A stretch of DNA of 64,000 nt from CAWJPY01 sp963844865 (lineage in GTDB: Bacteria > Acidobacteriota > Thermoanaerobaculia > Thermoanaerobaculales > Sulfomarinibacteraceae), in contig CAWJPY010000020.1 of the NCBI GenBank assembly GCA_963844865.1, positions 185,196 through 249,195 on the forward strand, given 5' to 3'. Below, piece after piece: positions 1 to 7,759 of the stretch (positions within the stretch are counted from its first letter, which is position 1; the number at the start of each line of letters is the position of its first letter). Position numbers and translations under genes: made by a program. A model generated the notes under the pieces. The model ran no database searches. It was given only the letters and a program-made list of their open reading frames with translations, and was not told the origin of the DNA.

Positions 1-524
1 AGAGCCCGAGTCTCGATGGTGGCCGCCACCACCCCCAGGAGACCGCCGTCGGGACGAGTGATCCGCTGCGTCACCATGACCGTGGGTCGCCTTGGGACCG
101 CCGGCCCGTCGATGACGTCGACGTGGGACGGGTGACCTTCCGTGAGGGCCGCGGCGTACGGCGAGCCGAGCATCGCGCGGCCCACCGTCGTGGTCTCGCT
201 GGAGGCCAGGACCGTGCCCGAGGGATCGATCCAGGACCACGAGCTGATGAGGGGGTACTGTGCCGCGGCGGTGGCCAGGAAGCGGCTCGCCTGCAGGGGG
301 GAGTACGGTTGCAGCTCTGAGAGCGCCGAGCCGATGGCGAGCTCGTTGCGGATGACATCGCGGATCGCGGTCTCGAAAGCGGAGCCCACGGCCCGCCCGA
401 GCTCCAGGTTCGCCTGCTCTTCCTCCACGCGGCGGCCATGGAACCAGGCCCAGCACACGGCCATCTGGACCACCAGGAGGGGGAGCAGCACCACACCGAC
501 CAGAATGAGCAGGGCGCGGCGCAT
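1..524 (-). CDS. Membrane-anchored Cache-type sensor protein, N-terminal part (truncated by window edge)
   Basis: The minus frame is open from about 560 to the left edge, so only the N-terminal 170 or so residues are visible. From ATG 524 the protein starts MRRALLILVGVVLLPLLVVQ, a clear N-terminal membrane anchor, followed by a short charged helix. The next part resembles an extracytoplasmic dCache/PDC sensor: a WSWIDPSGTVLASS segment, then a TVGRAMLGSPY-like turn and a GGLLGVVAATIET strand. Proteins with this N-terminus are usually histidine kinases, diguanylate cyclases or chemoreceptors, but the output domain lies outside the window. An in-frame ATG at 560 (MPISGGKV) and a GTG at 539 are alternative starts. 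No strong ribosome binding site decides between them. Confidence 0.7.
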   Translation of the reverse strand, partial: MRRALLILVGVVLLPLLVVQMAVCWAWFHGRRVEEEQANLELGRAVGSAFETAIRDVIRNELAIGSALSELQPYSPLQASRFLATAAAQYPLISSWSWIDPSGTVLASSETTTVGRAMLGSPYAAALTEGHPSHVDVIDGPAVPRRPTVMVTQRITRPDGGLLGVVAATIETRA

Positions 525-724
525 GCTGCCGCCCCGCACCTTCCCCCCTGAGATTGGCATCGAGGGATCGGTGGCGGCCGCCGGTACGTCGGTTCCAACG
601 CGCTCTGAGCGGGACAGGGCCGTGGGGATGGTCTCTCTCCCCTGCTGTCTGAACGTCACCAGCACAGGGTAGCATCGTGGGTGATGGCCTGGGGGATGCC
701 CCGGCCGGACGCCCCGGGGAAGGG

Positions 725-1066
725 TCAGCCCTTCGCGTTGTGGCGGTAGGCGATCACCCGGACCCTCTCCAGGGTCACGAGCCCCTCCCCGATCATGGCG
801 TCCAGCTCGGGGAGGAAGGCCTCGATCTTCTCCTCCGCGTCCACGATCTCCACCACCACCGGCAGGTCCTCGGACAGGCGCAGCACCTTCGACGTGTGGA
901 TCCTGCTGTTGGCGCCGAAGCCGAGAAAGCCCCGCAGCACGGTGGCGCCGGCCAGGCCCCGTTGCCGGGCACGCTCCACGATGACCTCGTGCAGGGCCCG
1001 GTGGTCGAGCTGGTCGCTTGAGCCGATGAAGATCCTGAGCAGCATCGATTGGGGGGGAAGTGTCAT
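725..1066 (-). CDS. DUF190 family protein linked to CrcB
   Basis: A 113-residue soluble protein. It has the DUF190 pattern: a LLRIFIGSSDQ first strand, an ATVLRGFLGFGANS turn, a DLPVVVEIVDAEEKIEAFLP helix and a final TLERVRVIAYR strand, the PII-like ferredoxin fold expected of this family. The family is repeatedly encoded next to the fluoride channel CrcB; its biochemical role is not established. Here the start codon lies 11 nt after the crcB stop on the same strand, so the two are surely co-transcribed from the fluoride riboswitch. The start was chosen because the conserved domain begins directly after it. The longer open frame upstream is antisense/crcB-overlapping and was ignored. Confidence 0.9.
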   Translation of the reverse strand: MTLPPQSMLLRIFIGSSDQLDHRALHEVIVERARQRGLAGATVLRGFLGFGANSRIHTSKVLRLSEDLPVVVEIVDAEEKIEAFLPELDAMIGEGLVTLERVRVIAYRHNAKG

Positions 1067-1077
1067 GGCGATCTCCC

Positions 1078-1455
1078 TCAGATCACGCGGCCGAGCATGG
1101 CCCCGACGATGAGCGCCACGAAGCCGAGGCCGTTCTCCAGGGCCACGTTCGCGACCGCCCGCAGCCACTCGGCGTCCCGGAGCAGGGCGCCCGTCTCCAG
1201 GATGTACGCGGAGAACGTCGTGAACGCTCCCATGAACCCGATCAGGACCAAGGTCCGGGCCTGGGCGGAGACGGGCCATCGGGTCTCGAACAGGACCCAC
1301 AGCATCCCGGCGACGAAGCAACCCACCACGTTGACTATCAGCGTACCCCAGGGAAAGGCGGGACCGGTGAAGCGATGCACGAGCCCCGCCAGGCCGAATC
1401 GCAGCAACGTCCCGCACGCTCCGGCCAGGCCCATCCACAACAGCTTGGCGACCAT
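1078..1455 (-). CDS. crcB: Fluoride efflux channel CrcB/Fluc
   Basis: A 125-residue protein with four hydrophobic segments, the size of a single Fluc subunit. Family motifs are in order: GACGTLLRF in TM1, WGTLIVNVVGCFVAG in TM2, the GFMGAFTTFSAY break motif in TM3 (canonical GFxGxxTTFSTF), and a final hydrophobic helix. Fluc subunits assemble as antiparallel dimers in the inner membrane and export fluoride. The two phenylalanines and the TTFS turn line the pore, and both are represented here. It is the first gene of a two-gene unit with DUF190. A fluoride riboswitch lies about 100 nt upstream on the same strand, giving direct evidence for ligand and regulation. The start has a GGGGAGGACATCGAG leader. 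Confidence 0.97.
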   Translation of the reverse strand: MVAKLLWMGLAGACGTLLRFGLAGLVHRFTGPAFPWGTLIVNVVGCFVAGMLWVLFETRWPVSAQARTLVLIGFMGAFTTFSAYILETGALLRDAEWLRAVANVALENGLGFVALIVGAMLGRVI

Positions 1456-1553
1456 CTCGATGTCCTCCCCGCGCCGGCGGGAGGTGGGAGGCGGACGTCA
1501 TGTGCGCGAGCACCGCCCGTCGTTTCACTCACCTACCCGTTGTTCCTCACGCG

Positions 1554-1604
1554 CCAGGAGTCATCATCCCGAGGTGGGCGGTTGTGGGGGACTCCATCCC
1601 CGGT
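1554..1604 (-). promoter_or_regulatory. Fluoride (crcB-motif) riboswitch
   Basis: Read on the minus strand, the segment contains the conserved blocks of the fluoride riboswitch in order and spacing: GGGGATGGAGTCCCCC, ACAACCGCCC, then GGGATGATGACTCCTGG. The GGGG/CCCC stem closes a loop whose GGAGT can pair perfectly with the distal ACTCC, which is the pseudoknot typical of this aptamer. GCCC can pair with the later GGG. It sits about 100 nt upstream of crcB with no gene between. The expression platform is not obvious from sequence. Confidence 0.92.
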
Positions 1605-1686
1605 GCAGGCGGAATGTGCCAGAGCCGGCCTGGGAGGTCAACCCGGGTCGTTCCGGCGACCCAGCGCCGGGGAGCGCCCCAGGGAG

Positions 1687-2073
1687 CTACCCCACGCTGA
1701 AGGGCCAGGGCACCGGGATGGCCACGAACATCAGGGTCGAGCCCAGGAGCCCCAGGTTCTTGGTGAAGTTGATCATCTGGCCCAGACGCTCCTGGGGATC
1801 CTGCACGTTCCAGAAGTCGTGCATCACCGGTGTCACCCCGACGAAGAAGAGCATGATGAGCCCGATTCCCACGTGGGGCCAGAACCCGGTGAGGATGCTC
1901 AACCCGCCGCCGAGCAGGAAAACCCCCGAGCCGAGGACCGCCAGGGCCGGCGCCGGCACCCCCTTGGACCCGGCGTAGGCCGCGCGTCCCTTGAGCTGGA
2001 AGAAGTGGCCGGCGGCGCTGTAGATGTAGTACAGCCCGACGATGATGCGACCGATGACGAAGGCGATGCCCAT
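1687..2073 (-). CDS. DoxX family membrane protein
   Basis: A 128-residue polytopic membrane protein with four hydrophobic segments (about residues 3-20, 45-62, 68-88 and 105-125). The N-terminal IGRIIVGLYYIYSAAGHFFQ matches the DoxX family start, where a small residue/GxxHF pattern follows the first helix. An HDFWNVQDPQ loop precedes the last helices. DoxX-like proteins are small inner-membrane subunits tied to thiol/quinone redox or stress responses; the substrate here is unknown. The chosen ATG has a strong AAGGAGACGCAC leader. The longer frame upstream overlaps the divergent promoter region. It is transcribed toward the fluoride unit but lies upstream of the riboswitch, so it is probably independent. 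Confidence 0.85.
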   Translation of the reverse strand: MGIAFVIGRIIVGLYYIYSAAGHFFQLKGRAAYAGSKGVPAPALAVLGSGVFLLGGGLSILTGFWPHVGIGLIMLFFVGVTPVMHDFWNVQDPQERLGQMINFTKNLGLLGSTLMFVAIPVPWPFSVG

Positions 2074-2266
2074 GTGCGTCTCCTTGTTCGCCGTTCGAGA
2101 GGGAAACGGCCCGTGCAACACCTTCATTTCGGGCGCCTTTTTGCGGCTCTGGGCCGGCTGTGGAGGTGCGGAGCGATGGGTGGCGGGACCTTCTCTGCGG
2201 ATTCTCAGCGACACTGTCTCGGAATGCTTCCGGCTTCAGGACACTTCTGTTTATGCGGAGGAAATC

Positions 2267-3547
2267 ATGACCCAGACCGCACGAGGGAGCGTGACCTTGG
2301 CGGTGCTGTTGTTGCTTGTGGCGGCGACGGCGCGCGCCGATCGTTGGATCATTCCTGCGGGAGCCCACAACACGGGAGCAGAGAGCACGGTGTGGCGTAC
2401 CGACCTGCGTATGGTGAACCCCACTGACGAGCAGGTCGCGGTGACCGTGTACCTGCTGAAGCAGCGGCGAGACAACACGGCGCTCGACACCTCGGCCTTA
2501 TACACCGTGCCGGCCATGGGGCAGGTGGTTGTTGGCGACATCTTTGAATCCGCTTTCGGATTCAGCGGCAGTGGCGCGCTGCTGGTGGACTGCATCGAGC
2601 CCCACCTGGTGGTCACAAGTCGGACCTACAACCTCCTCGGCGACGGCAGTACCTACGGACAGTTCATCCCCGGCGTGCCGGCGGCCGACGCCCTCCACGA
2701 TGGGGTGGACGGCCAGATCATCTACCTCGTCAAGTCGGCGGACTACCGGAGCAACCTGGGCTACGCCGCCGCCAGCGACCAGGCTGGCAGCGTGACGGTA
2801 CAGATCTACGGCGCGGACGGGACGCTGCTGGGCAGCAAGACGAGGAGCTTCGCCGGCTTCGAGCAGTACCAGTTCAACGACGTCTTCGCCGCCGCCGGCG
2901 CGCCAGCGACGCCGGTGGCGCGTGCCGTTGTGCGGACTACGGCACCGATCGTGGCGTATGGCTCTGTGGTAGACAACAGGACCGGCGATCCGGTGGCGAT
3001 CATCGCTGAGGGAGCGGGGGATGCCGCGACGTCCCTCGTCATCGCCGCCGCCGCCCGGGCCACCGGCACCCATCACAGCCTATGGCGGACCGACGTCCGG
3101 GTGTTCAACCCCAACAGCCACCGAGCCGCGGTGACCTTGGTCTACCACGCCAAAGGTGCTTCCGCAAAGGCTCTGTCCAGCACCACGCAGACCGTGGGCG
3201 CCCACTCCATCCTGTCACTGAGCGATGCGATGATGTCGGCGTTCGGGATGAGCACCGCGAACGGCGGACTGGAGATCTCGTCGGATATGCCGGTGATGGT
3301 GTTCTCGCGGACATACAACCAGAGCGACACCGGGACCTTCGGTCAGTCCATCCCGGGGGCGCCCCTGCCCCTCGCATTGGGCGCGGGCGACAACCGCGTC
3401 TATGACGGTCTCAGCAACTCCGGCTTCAGGTCGAATGTCGGCTTCTTGAATCTCGACGGCTCCCCGGTGCGACTGACGTTGACCCTGACCGACGGCGGCG
3501 GCGACGTGGGGGAAGCGGCACCTTCGACCTCGGTCCCGGGGAGATGA
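2267..3547 (+). CDS. Secreted repeat protein, N-terminal part (separated from its C-terminus by a frameshift)
   Basis: The start ATG follows GGAGGAAATC, and the product opens with a signal peptide (VTLAVLLLLVAATARA). Two related blocks of about 200 residues follow, each beginning with a W-R-T-D motif: VWRTDLRMVNPTD near residue 42 and LWRTDVRVFNPNS near residue 270. Each contains VVTSRTYN / VMVFSRTYN and G-x-FGQSIPG-type loops. This repeat family is common in secreted proteins of Acidobacteria-like genomes and has no assigned function that I know of. The frame stops at 3547. The next frame continues the same domain (GSGTFDLGPGEMNQIDDVF matches the first repeat's SFAGFEQYQFNDVF), so one G has been lost from the G run near 3508-3512. 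The real gene spans 2267-4470. Confidence 0.8.
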   Translation: MTQTARGSVTLAVLLLLVAATARADRWIIPAGAHNTGAESTVWRTDLRMVNPTDEQVAVTVYLLKQRRDNTALDTSALYTVPAMGQVVVGDIFESAFGFSGSGALLVDCIEPHLVVTSRTYNLLGDGSTYGQFIPGVPAADALHDGVDGQIIYLVKSADYRSNLGYAAASDQAGSVTVQIYGADGTLLGSKTRSFAGFEQYQFNDVFAAAGAPATPVARAVVRTTAPIVAYGSVVDNRTGDPVAIIAEGAGDAATSLVIAAAARATGTHHSLWRTDVRVFNPNSHRAAVTLVYHAKGASAKALSSTTQTVGAHSILSLSDAMMSAFGMSTANGGLEISSDMPVMVFSRTYNQSDTGTFGQSIPGAPLPLALGAGDNRVYDGLSNSGFRSNVGFLNLDGSPVRLTLTLTDGGGDVGEAAPSTSVPGR

Positions 3548-4470
3548 ACCAGATCGACGACGTCTTCTCGTACCTCGGCGTGAGCGGCACCCCTGTCGGC
3601 GGCTGGTGGCTCGGCATCGAGGGCGACGGCAATGTCGCCTCCTACGTTTCGGTGGCGGACAACCTCTCGAACGACCCGATCTTCGACGGCGGGGTGCAGA
3701 TCGCCGGCGCAGCGCCGCCGGGCCCAACCCCGACGCCGACCTCGCCTCCCGCGACGCCCAGTCCGACCCCGACGTCACCTCCCACCACGCCGACTCCGAC
3801 TCCCACGTCGCCACCGGCGGGAGCCTGCGTCAGCGTGCCCGCGCTGGCGGACGGCAGCCGCTTCAATGTCGACACGACCGCCGTTATCAACGGCAGCACC
3901 TTCACCGGCTCCGGCGTCGTGGACGTGGTGTCCACTACGGCGACGGGCGATGACAGGGACAGCCACTACGAGCTGCAGCCCCTCAACATGGTCATCGACA
4001 TCTCCCAGCAAAGGCAGTTCCACGTCGAGGGTGAGTTCCGGGTGCTGGAGCAGAATCACACCTACACAGCGCTGACCCTCAACGGTGCGTCTCAGCCCGG
4101 CTACCCGTCCGAGGTGACGACCGACTACGATCCGGCCCGCGTCGATGAGCCGACATCGTTCTGCACCGGGGCGACCTGGCAGGTCCCGTCTGTGAGTCAG
4201 ACCGTCGTGACCAACGGGGGTCCGCCGATCGCCGGGATGTCCGCGGCTCAGGAGGGGGTCGTCCACGCGGTCGACGAGCCCGTCACCGTGCCTGCGGGGA
4301 CCTTCACCACCGTTCACACCACAGTCACCACCACGTCGGGTTCGGATGCCGGTGCGAAGATCGAGACGTGGACGGACGTCGCGACGGGCATCCAGGTGCG
4401 CACCGAGGAGTATGACAAGAACGGCCTCCAGACCCTGTTGACCGTGTACACCGGCGCCGCGAAGCGGTAA
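3544..4470 (+). CDS. Secreted repeat protein, C-terminal part (continuation after frameshift)
   Basis: This reading frame starts mid-domain at MNQIDDVFSYLG and completes the second repeat of the upstream secreted protein. A low-complexity Pro/Thr linker (repeated PTPTSPP units, about residues 60-92) follows, then a C-terminal beta-rich domain of about 215 residues. That domain has strands such as STFTGSGVVDVVS and TVPAGTFTTVHTTVTT and ends TLLTVYTGAAKR. Such Pro-Thr linkers join exported domains. The C-terminal domain is not one I can name. The internal ATG at 3544 is probably not a true start: upstream codons in this frame (GSGTFDLGPGE) belong to the same domain. The gene ends convergently with the sulfatase gene, 51 bp away. 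Confidence 0.75.
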   Translation: MNQIDDVFSYLGVSGTPVGGWWLGIEGDGNVASYVSVADNLSNDPIFDGGVQIAGAAPPGPTPTPTSPPATPSPTPTSPPTTPTPTPTSPPAGACVSVPALADGSRFNVDTTAVINGSTFTGSGVVDVVSTTATGDDRDSHYELQPLNMVIDISQQRQFHVEGEFRVLEQNHTYTALTLNGASQPGYPSEVTTDYDPARVDEPTSFCTGATWQVPSVSQTVVTNGGPPIAGMSAAQEGVVHAVDEPVTVPAGTFTTVHTTVTTTSGSDAGAKIETWTDVATGIQVRTEEYDKNGLQTLLTVYTGAAKR

Positions 4471-4521
4471 CTGGCGACCGGAGCGCTGCGGGACGGCCAC
4501 GGCGGCATTCTCGACACGGGG

Positions 4522-6906
4522 TCAGCCGTCTGAGGTCTGGGGCGGTCCGACGCCCAGCGTGCGGGCGACTCCCGCCTCGCCTGCGTACCTCTCGAACGCG
4601 GCCCGGTCTCCGGTCCGCTCGAGCAGGCTGAGGAGGATCTGGTAGCCGAGGAGAGCCGATCGCTCCTTGGGGGCTGCGTCGATGCCCTCCCTGCAGAGCC
4701 GGATGGCCTCCTGGAGGTCGCCCGAGCTGTCGCGTAGGTACCTGGCGACCATGAAGTAGGGCAGGTTGAAGCGGGGGTTCGCGTCGATGGCCATGCGGCC
4801 GTAGCGGATGGCATCGTCATAGCGTCGGCCCTCGCCGAGGATGGCGGCCGCCCGGAAGGCTGCCCGGAACTCCCGCGGGTTGACGTCGAGCTCCTGCTCG
4901 TAGAGCTGTAGAGCCTCGTCGGGTCTCCCCTGTCTCTCCGCGACCTGGCCGAGGAAATAGCGGGGGCCGGGAGCGCTCGAGTCCAGCGCCAGCGCCCGCG
5001 CAAGAGCCGCTCGGGCGGCCGTGAGATCGCCCTGGATGACGTGGATCTCGCCCACCTTGGTGAGCGTGGGGGCGGCGGGGTCGATGGCGATGGACGTCTC
5101 CAGCTCGTCGAGAGCACGGTCGTAGCTGCCGGCCGCGAAGAGGGCGTCGCCGAGCTGCCGGGAGGACCGGACACCGGGGAAGCGACGGCTGAAGTCCGTC
5201 CCCCGCTGAATCGCCTCGTCGGTGGCGCCCAGGTTGAGCAGGCAGCTCATGACGTCGATCATGGCGAAGTCCAGACCGGGTTGCATGGTGAGGACCCGGT
5301 CCAGCTCGGTCAGGGCGTCCCGGTACCTGCCGGCCCGCTGGCGCGCGTTCGCGAGCAGGAGGTGGGCCTCCAGCAGCCCCGGCTCGTCGCCGATGACTGC
5401 CTGGGCCGTGGTTGCCGCCTCGGCGAGACGGCCCGCCTCCATGGCCGCTCCGGCGTCGGCCAGCCGGTTGAACACCCCGATCCTGTCCTTGGGGTCGGCC
5501 AGGTTCGTCGCTCCGGACGTGTCCACCGAGGAGGTGACGTATCCCAGGGCTCGCAGAGCCGCCGCATCCTCGGCGCTGACCGTCGCCGTGCCCGCCGCCA
5601 GGGCACCGCGGGCCTGGCGCATTTCCTCCTCTTCGAGCGTCCGCTCCATGGCGGCACGGCGCTGAGCGTACGCCGGGTCGGTAGCCAGGTTGACCCGCTC
5701 TCCCGGGTCCGCGCGCAGGTTGTAGAGCTCCTCCCTCGGCGCCGCGACCAGCTTCAGTTCTCCCCGGTACAGGGCCTTCAGGTCCGACCAGCCGTAGTGC
5801 GTCCGGGGATAGTACGTCTCCGTGTAGGCTGTCGCTCCGTCGCCGGTCGTGCCGCCCGACATGACGTCCATCAGCGATCGTCCCTGATAGCTGGAGGGGA
5901 TGGGCGCTCCCACGGCGTCGAGGATGGTGGGTGCAACGTCCACCAGCTCCACCAGCCCGTGCCATCGGGTGATCGGCAGGGGGAAGGGGGCGCGGGCGAT
6001 GAGGGGGACGCGGGTGGTGGCGTCATAGACGAAGAACCCGTGCTCGTGCTCGCCGTGCTCGCCCAGGCTCTCGCCATGATCGCCGGCGACGACGATGAGG
6101 CAGCGATCGAGGAGACCCTCCTTCGCCAGGAAGGTGAGGAGCTGACCCACCGCGTGGTCCGTGTACTCCACCTCGCCCCGGTAGGGGTGGCGCGGATCGT
6201 GGTCGAAGGGTGGGGGAGGGTCGTACGGAGCGTGGGGGTCGAAGAGATGGATCCAGGTGAAGAAGCGCTCGTTCCGGTGGCCGTGCAGCCACTCCTCGGC
6301 CGCCGCCATCACCTCCTCGGCCCGCTTGGAGTTCTGCAGGAGCAGGGTCTTGAAGCGTCTCCGGTCGAAGGTGTCGTCGTAGTGGTCGAAGCCCTGGTCC
6401 AGCCCCCACTTGGAGTGCAGGATGTACGCCGCGACGAACGCCGATGTGGCGAAACCGCGGTCGTGGAGGACCTCGCTGACCAGCTCGAGCTCCCCCGGCA
6501 CCACGGAGCCGCCGTTGTCGCGCACGCCGTTGAAGGCCGGGTAGGTGCCGGAGAGGATGGTGGCGTGGGAGGGCAGGGTGAGCGGCGTCTGGCTGATACA
6601 GCGCTCGAAGACGACGCCCTCGCGAGCCAGGCGGTCCAGGTTGGGGGTCTGGGCGTCCCCGCCGTAAGCGCCCAGGACGTCGGCGCGCAGTGTGTCGATG
6701 GTGATGAGGATGACGTTCAGCGGGCGCAGCTTCTGTGCAAGCGACGATGTCGCGGCCGCAGCGCGCGAGGCTGGCAGCAGGAGCGCGAGCACGACCAGGA
6801 AGGCCGCGGGGTGCAACCACCAGCGCCGCCGCCCCGCCGGACCGGGGTGGGTTGCACAGCAGACGGTCGGCGGGGTTGCCACCGGAGTACGGTAGTCGGG
6901 AGCCAT
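4522..6906 (-). CDS. Sulfatase-like hydrolase with C-terminal TPR repeats
   Basis: A 794-residue protein. A hydrophobic segment at about 33-50 is a signal anchor or signal peptide, so the catalytic part acts outside the cytoplasm. The alkaline-phosphatase-superfamily domain (about 60-430) shows ITIDTLRAD (metal ligands), TPNLDRLAREGVVFE, LTLPSHATILSG (nucleophile region), FDPHAPYDPP and AGDHGESLGEHGEH (second metal site). The canonical sulfatase C/S-x-P-x-R signature is absent; the equivalent place reads PSHATIL. It may therefore be a phosphodiesterase or transferase rather than a true sulfatase. From about 470 to 780 several TPR-like helix pairs follow (for example AHLLLANARQRAGRYRDALTE). 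Sulfatase-TPR fusions are frequent in Acidobacteriota. The start is the ATG before MAPDYRTP; no strong ribosome binding site is visible. Confidence 0.87.
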   Translation of the reverse strand: MAPDYRTPVATPPTVCCATHPGPAGRRRWWLHPAAFLVVLALLLPASRAAAATSSLAQKLRPLNVILITIDTLRADVLGAYGGDAQTPNLDRLAREGVVFERCISQTPLTLPSHATILSGTYPAFNGVRDNGGSVVPGELELVSEVLHDRGFATSAFVAAYILHSKWGLDQGFDHYDDTFDRRRFKTLLLQNSKRAEEVMAAAEEWLHGHRNERFFTWIHLFDPHAPYDPPPPFDHDPRHPYRGEVEYTDHAVGQLLTFLAKEGLLDRCLIVVAGDHGESLGEHGEHEHGFFVYDATTRVPLIARAPFPLPITRWHGLVELVDVAPTILDAVGAPIPSSYQGRSLMDVMSGGTTGDGATAYTETYYPRTHYGWSDLKALYRGELKLVAAPREELYNLRADPGERVNLATDPAYAQRRAAMERTLEEEEMRQARGALAAGTATVSAEDAAALRALGYVTSSVDTSGATNLADPKDRIGVFNRLADAGAAMEAGRLAEAATTAQAVIGDEPGLLEAHLLLANARQRAGRYRDALTELDRVLTMQPGLDFAMIDVMSCLLNLGATDEAIQRGTDFSRRFPGVRSSRQLGDALFAAGSYDRALDELETSIAIDPAAPTLTKVGEIHVIQGDLTAARAALARALALDSSAPGPRYFLGQVAERQGRPDEALQLYEQELDVNPREFRAAFRAAAILGEGRRYDDAIRYGRMAIDANPRFNLPYFMVARYLRDSSGDLQEAIRLCREGIDAAPKERSALLGYQILLSLLERTGDRAAFERYAGEAGVARTLGVGPPQTSDG

Positions 6907-7146
6907 TCGCGGTGTCAACGTTCGTCGGCCAGCTTCGATCGCCGGTGAGCGACCGCGCGGGGCCCCCTCGAATGAGGCCCGGCGCGCATCTCGGGGAACA
7001 GCCGCCCGGGCCGACAGGTTGGTCATTGCGACTGGCGGCGCCGATGCGAGTGGGTCCGCCCCGAGGTGGGGGGGAGGCCGCCGCAGCGCCCGGGCACTCC
7101 CATCCAGGGGGAGTGTCTCGCCGATGAGCGTGGACGAGGAGGGACG

Positions 7147-7542
7147 ATGTGCAGAGCACGAGGTAGATACGCAGCCATGGTCATGGGGCTCGCAGTGGTG
7201 GTCGCGGCTGTCACCATCGCGGCCGCTCGACCCCAGGCGCCGCTGACGCCGGGGTACGGGCTCCGCGTCGACATCACACGCGACCTGCAGGCGGCCACCT
7301 ACCAGCTCACGGCGGTGGTGACCGACCTCCGGACGGACCGCGACGTCACGGCGCCGCGCATCGCGGGGGAGCTCGGCCGGGAGGCCGAGTCCCAGACCAC
7401 CCTCGGTCAGGGCGGGGACCAGGTCGAGATCACCCTGAACGTGATGGTCGACGAGCACACCGCCCGCTATGAGCTTCTGGTGACCAGGGGTGACGAGGTC
7501 CTCAGCCGGCAGTCGGCGACCCTGGCGGAGAAGATCCTCTAG
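7147..7542 (+). CDS. Small exported protein of unknown function
   Basis: A 131-residue protein with a GAGGAGGGACG ribosome binding site directly before the ATG. The N-terminus MCRARGRYAAMVMGLAVVVAAVTIAAAR is a signal peptide or anchor. The mature part has alternating strands: YGLRVDITRDLQAATYQLTA, then DQVEITLNVMVDEHTARYELL, then RGDEVLSRQSATLAEKIL. This pattern suggests a small beta-sandwich. I do not recognise a family. It is divergent from the sulfatase gene, with a shared 240-bp promoter region, and lies upstream of the octaheme cytochrome gene, though a 217-bp gap argues against tight coupling. Confidence 0.7.
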   Translation: MCRARGRYAAMVMGLAVVVAAVTIAAARPQAPLTPGYGLRVDITRDLQAATYQLTAVVTDLRTDRDVTAPRIAGELGREAESQTTLGQGGDQVEITLNVMVDEHTARYELLVTRGDEVLSRQSATLAEKIL

Positions 7543-7759
7543 GGGACCGTCCCCGCCGTTGCGGACCCGTGGCCGCGATGGGTGACGGGTCCCGCGATCA
7601 ACTGTCTGATACAGGGAATCAGTGTTTGATTTAAAGGAATGTCTCAGAAACAGGGGGGAGTTGTAGCTAGACGACGGCCGCCCGAGCAGGTGCCGAGGCG
7701 GCCGAGCCCACATCCGAGCAGGCGGACCGCGCCGGCGGGATCCGCCCCGGGGAGGAATC

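Noticed and set aside
2042..2266. N-terminal extension of the secreted repeat protein frame to 2042
   Set aside because: It would overlap the start of doxX on the other strand and place 75 unconserved residues before a clear signal peptide that has its own ribosome binding site.
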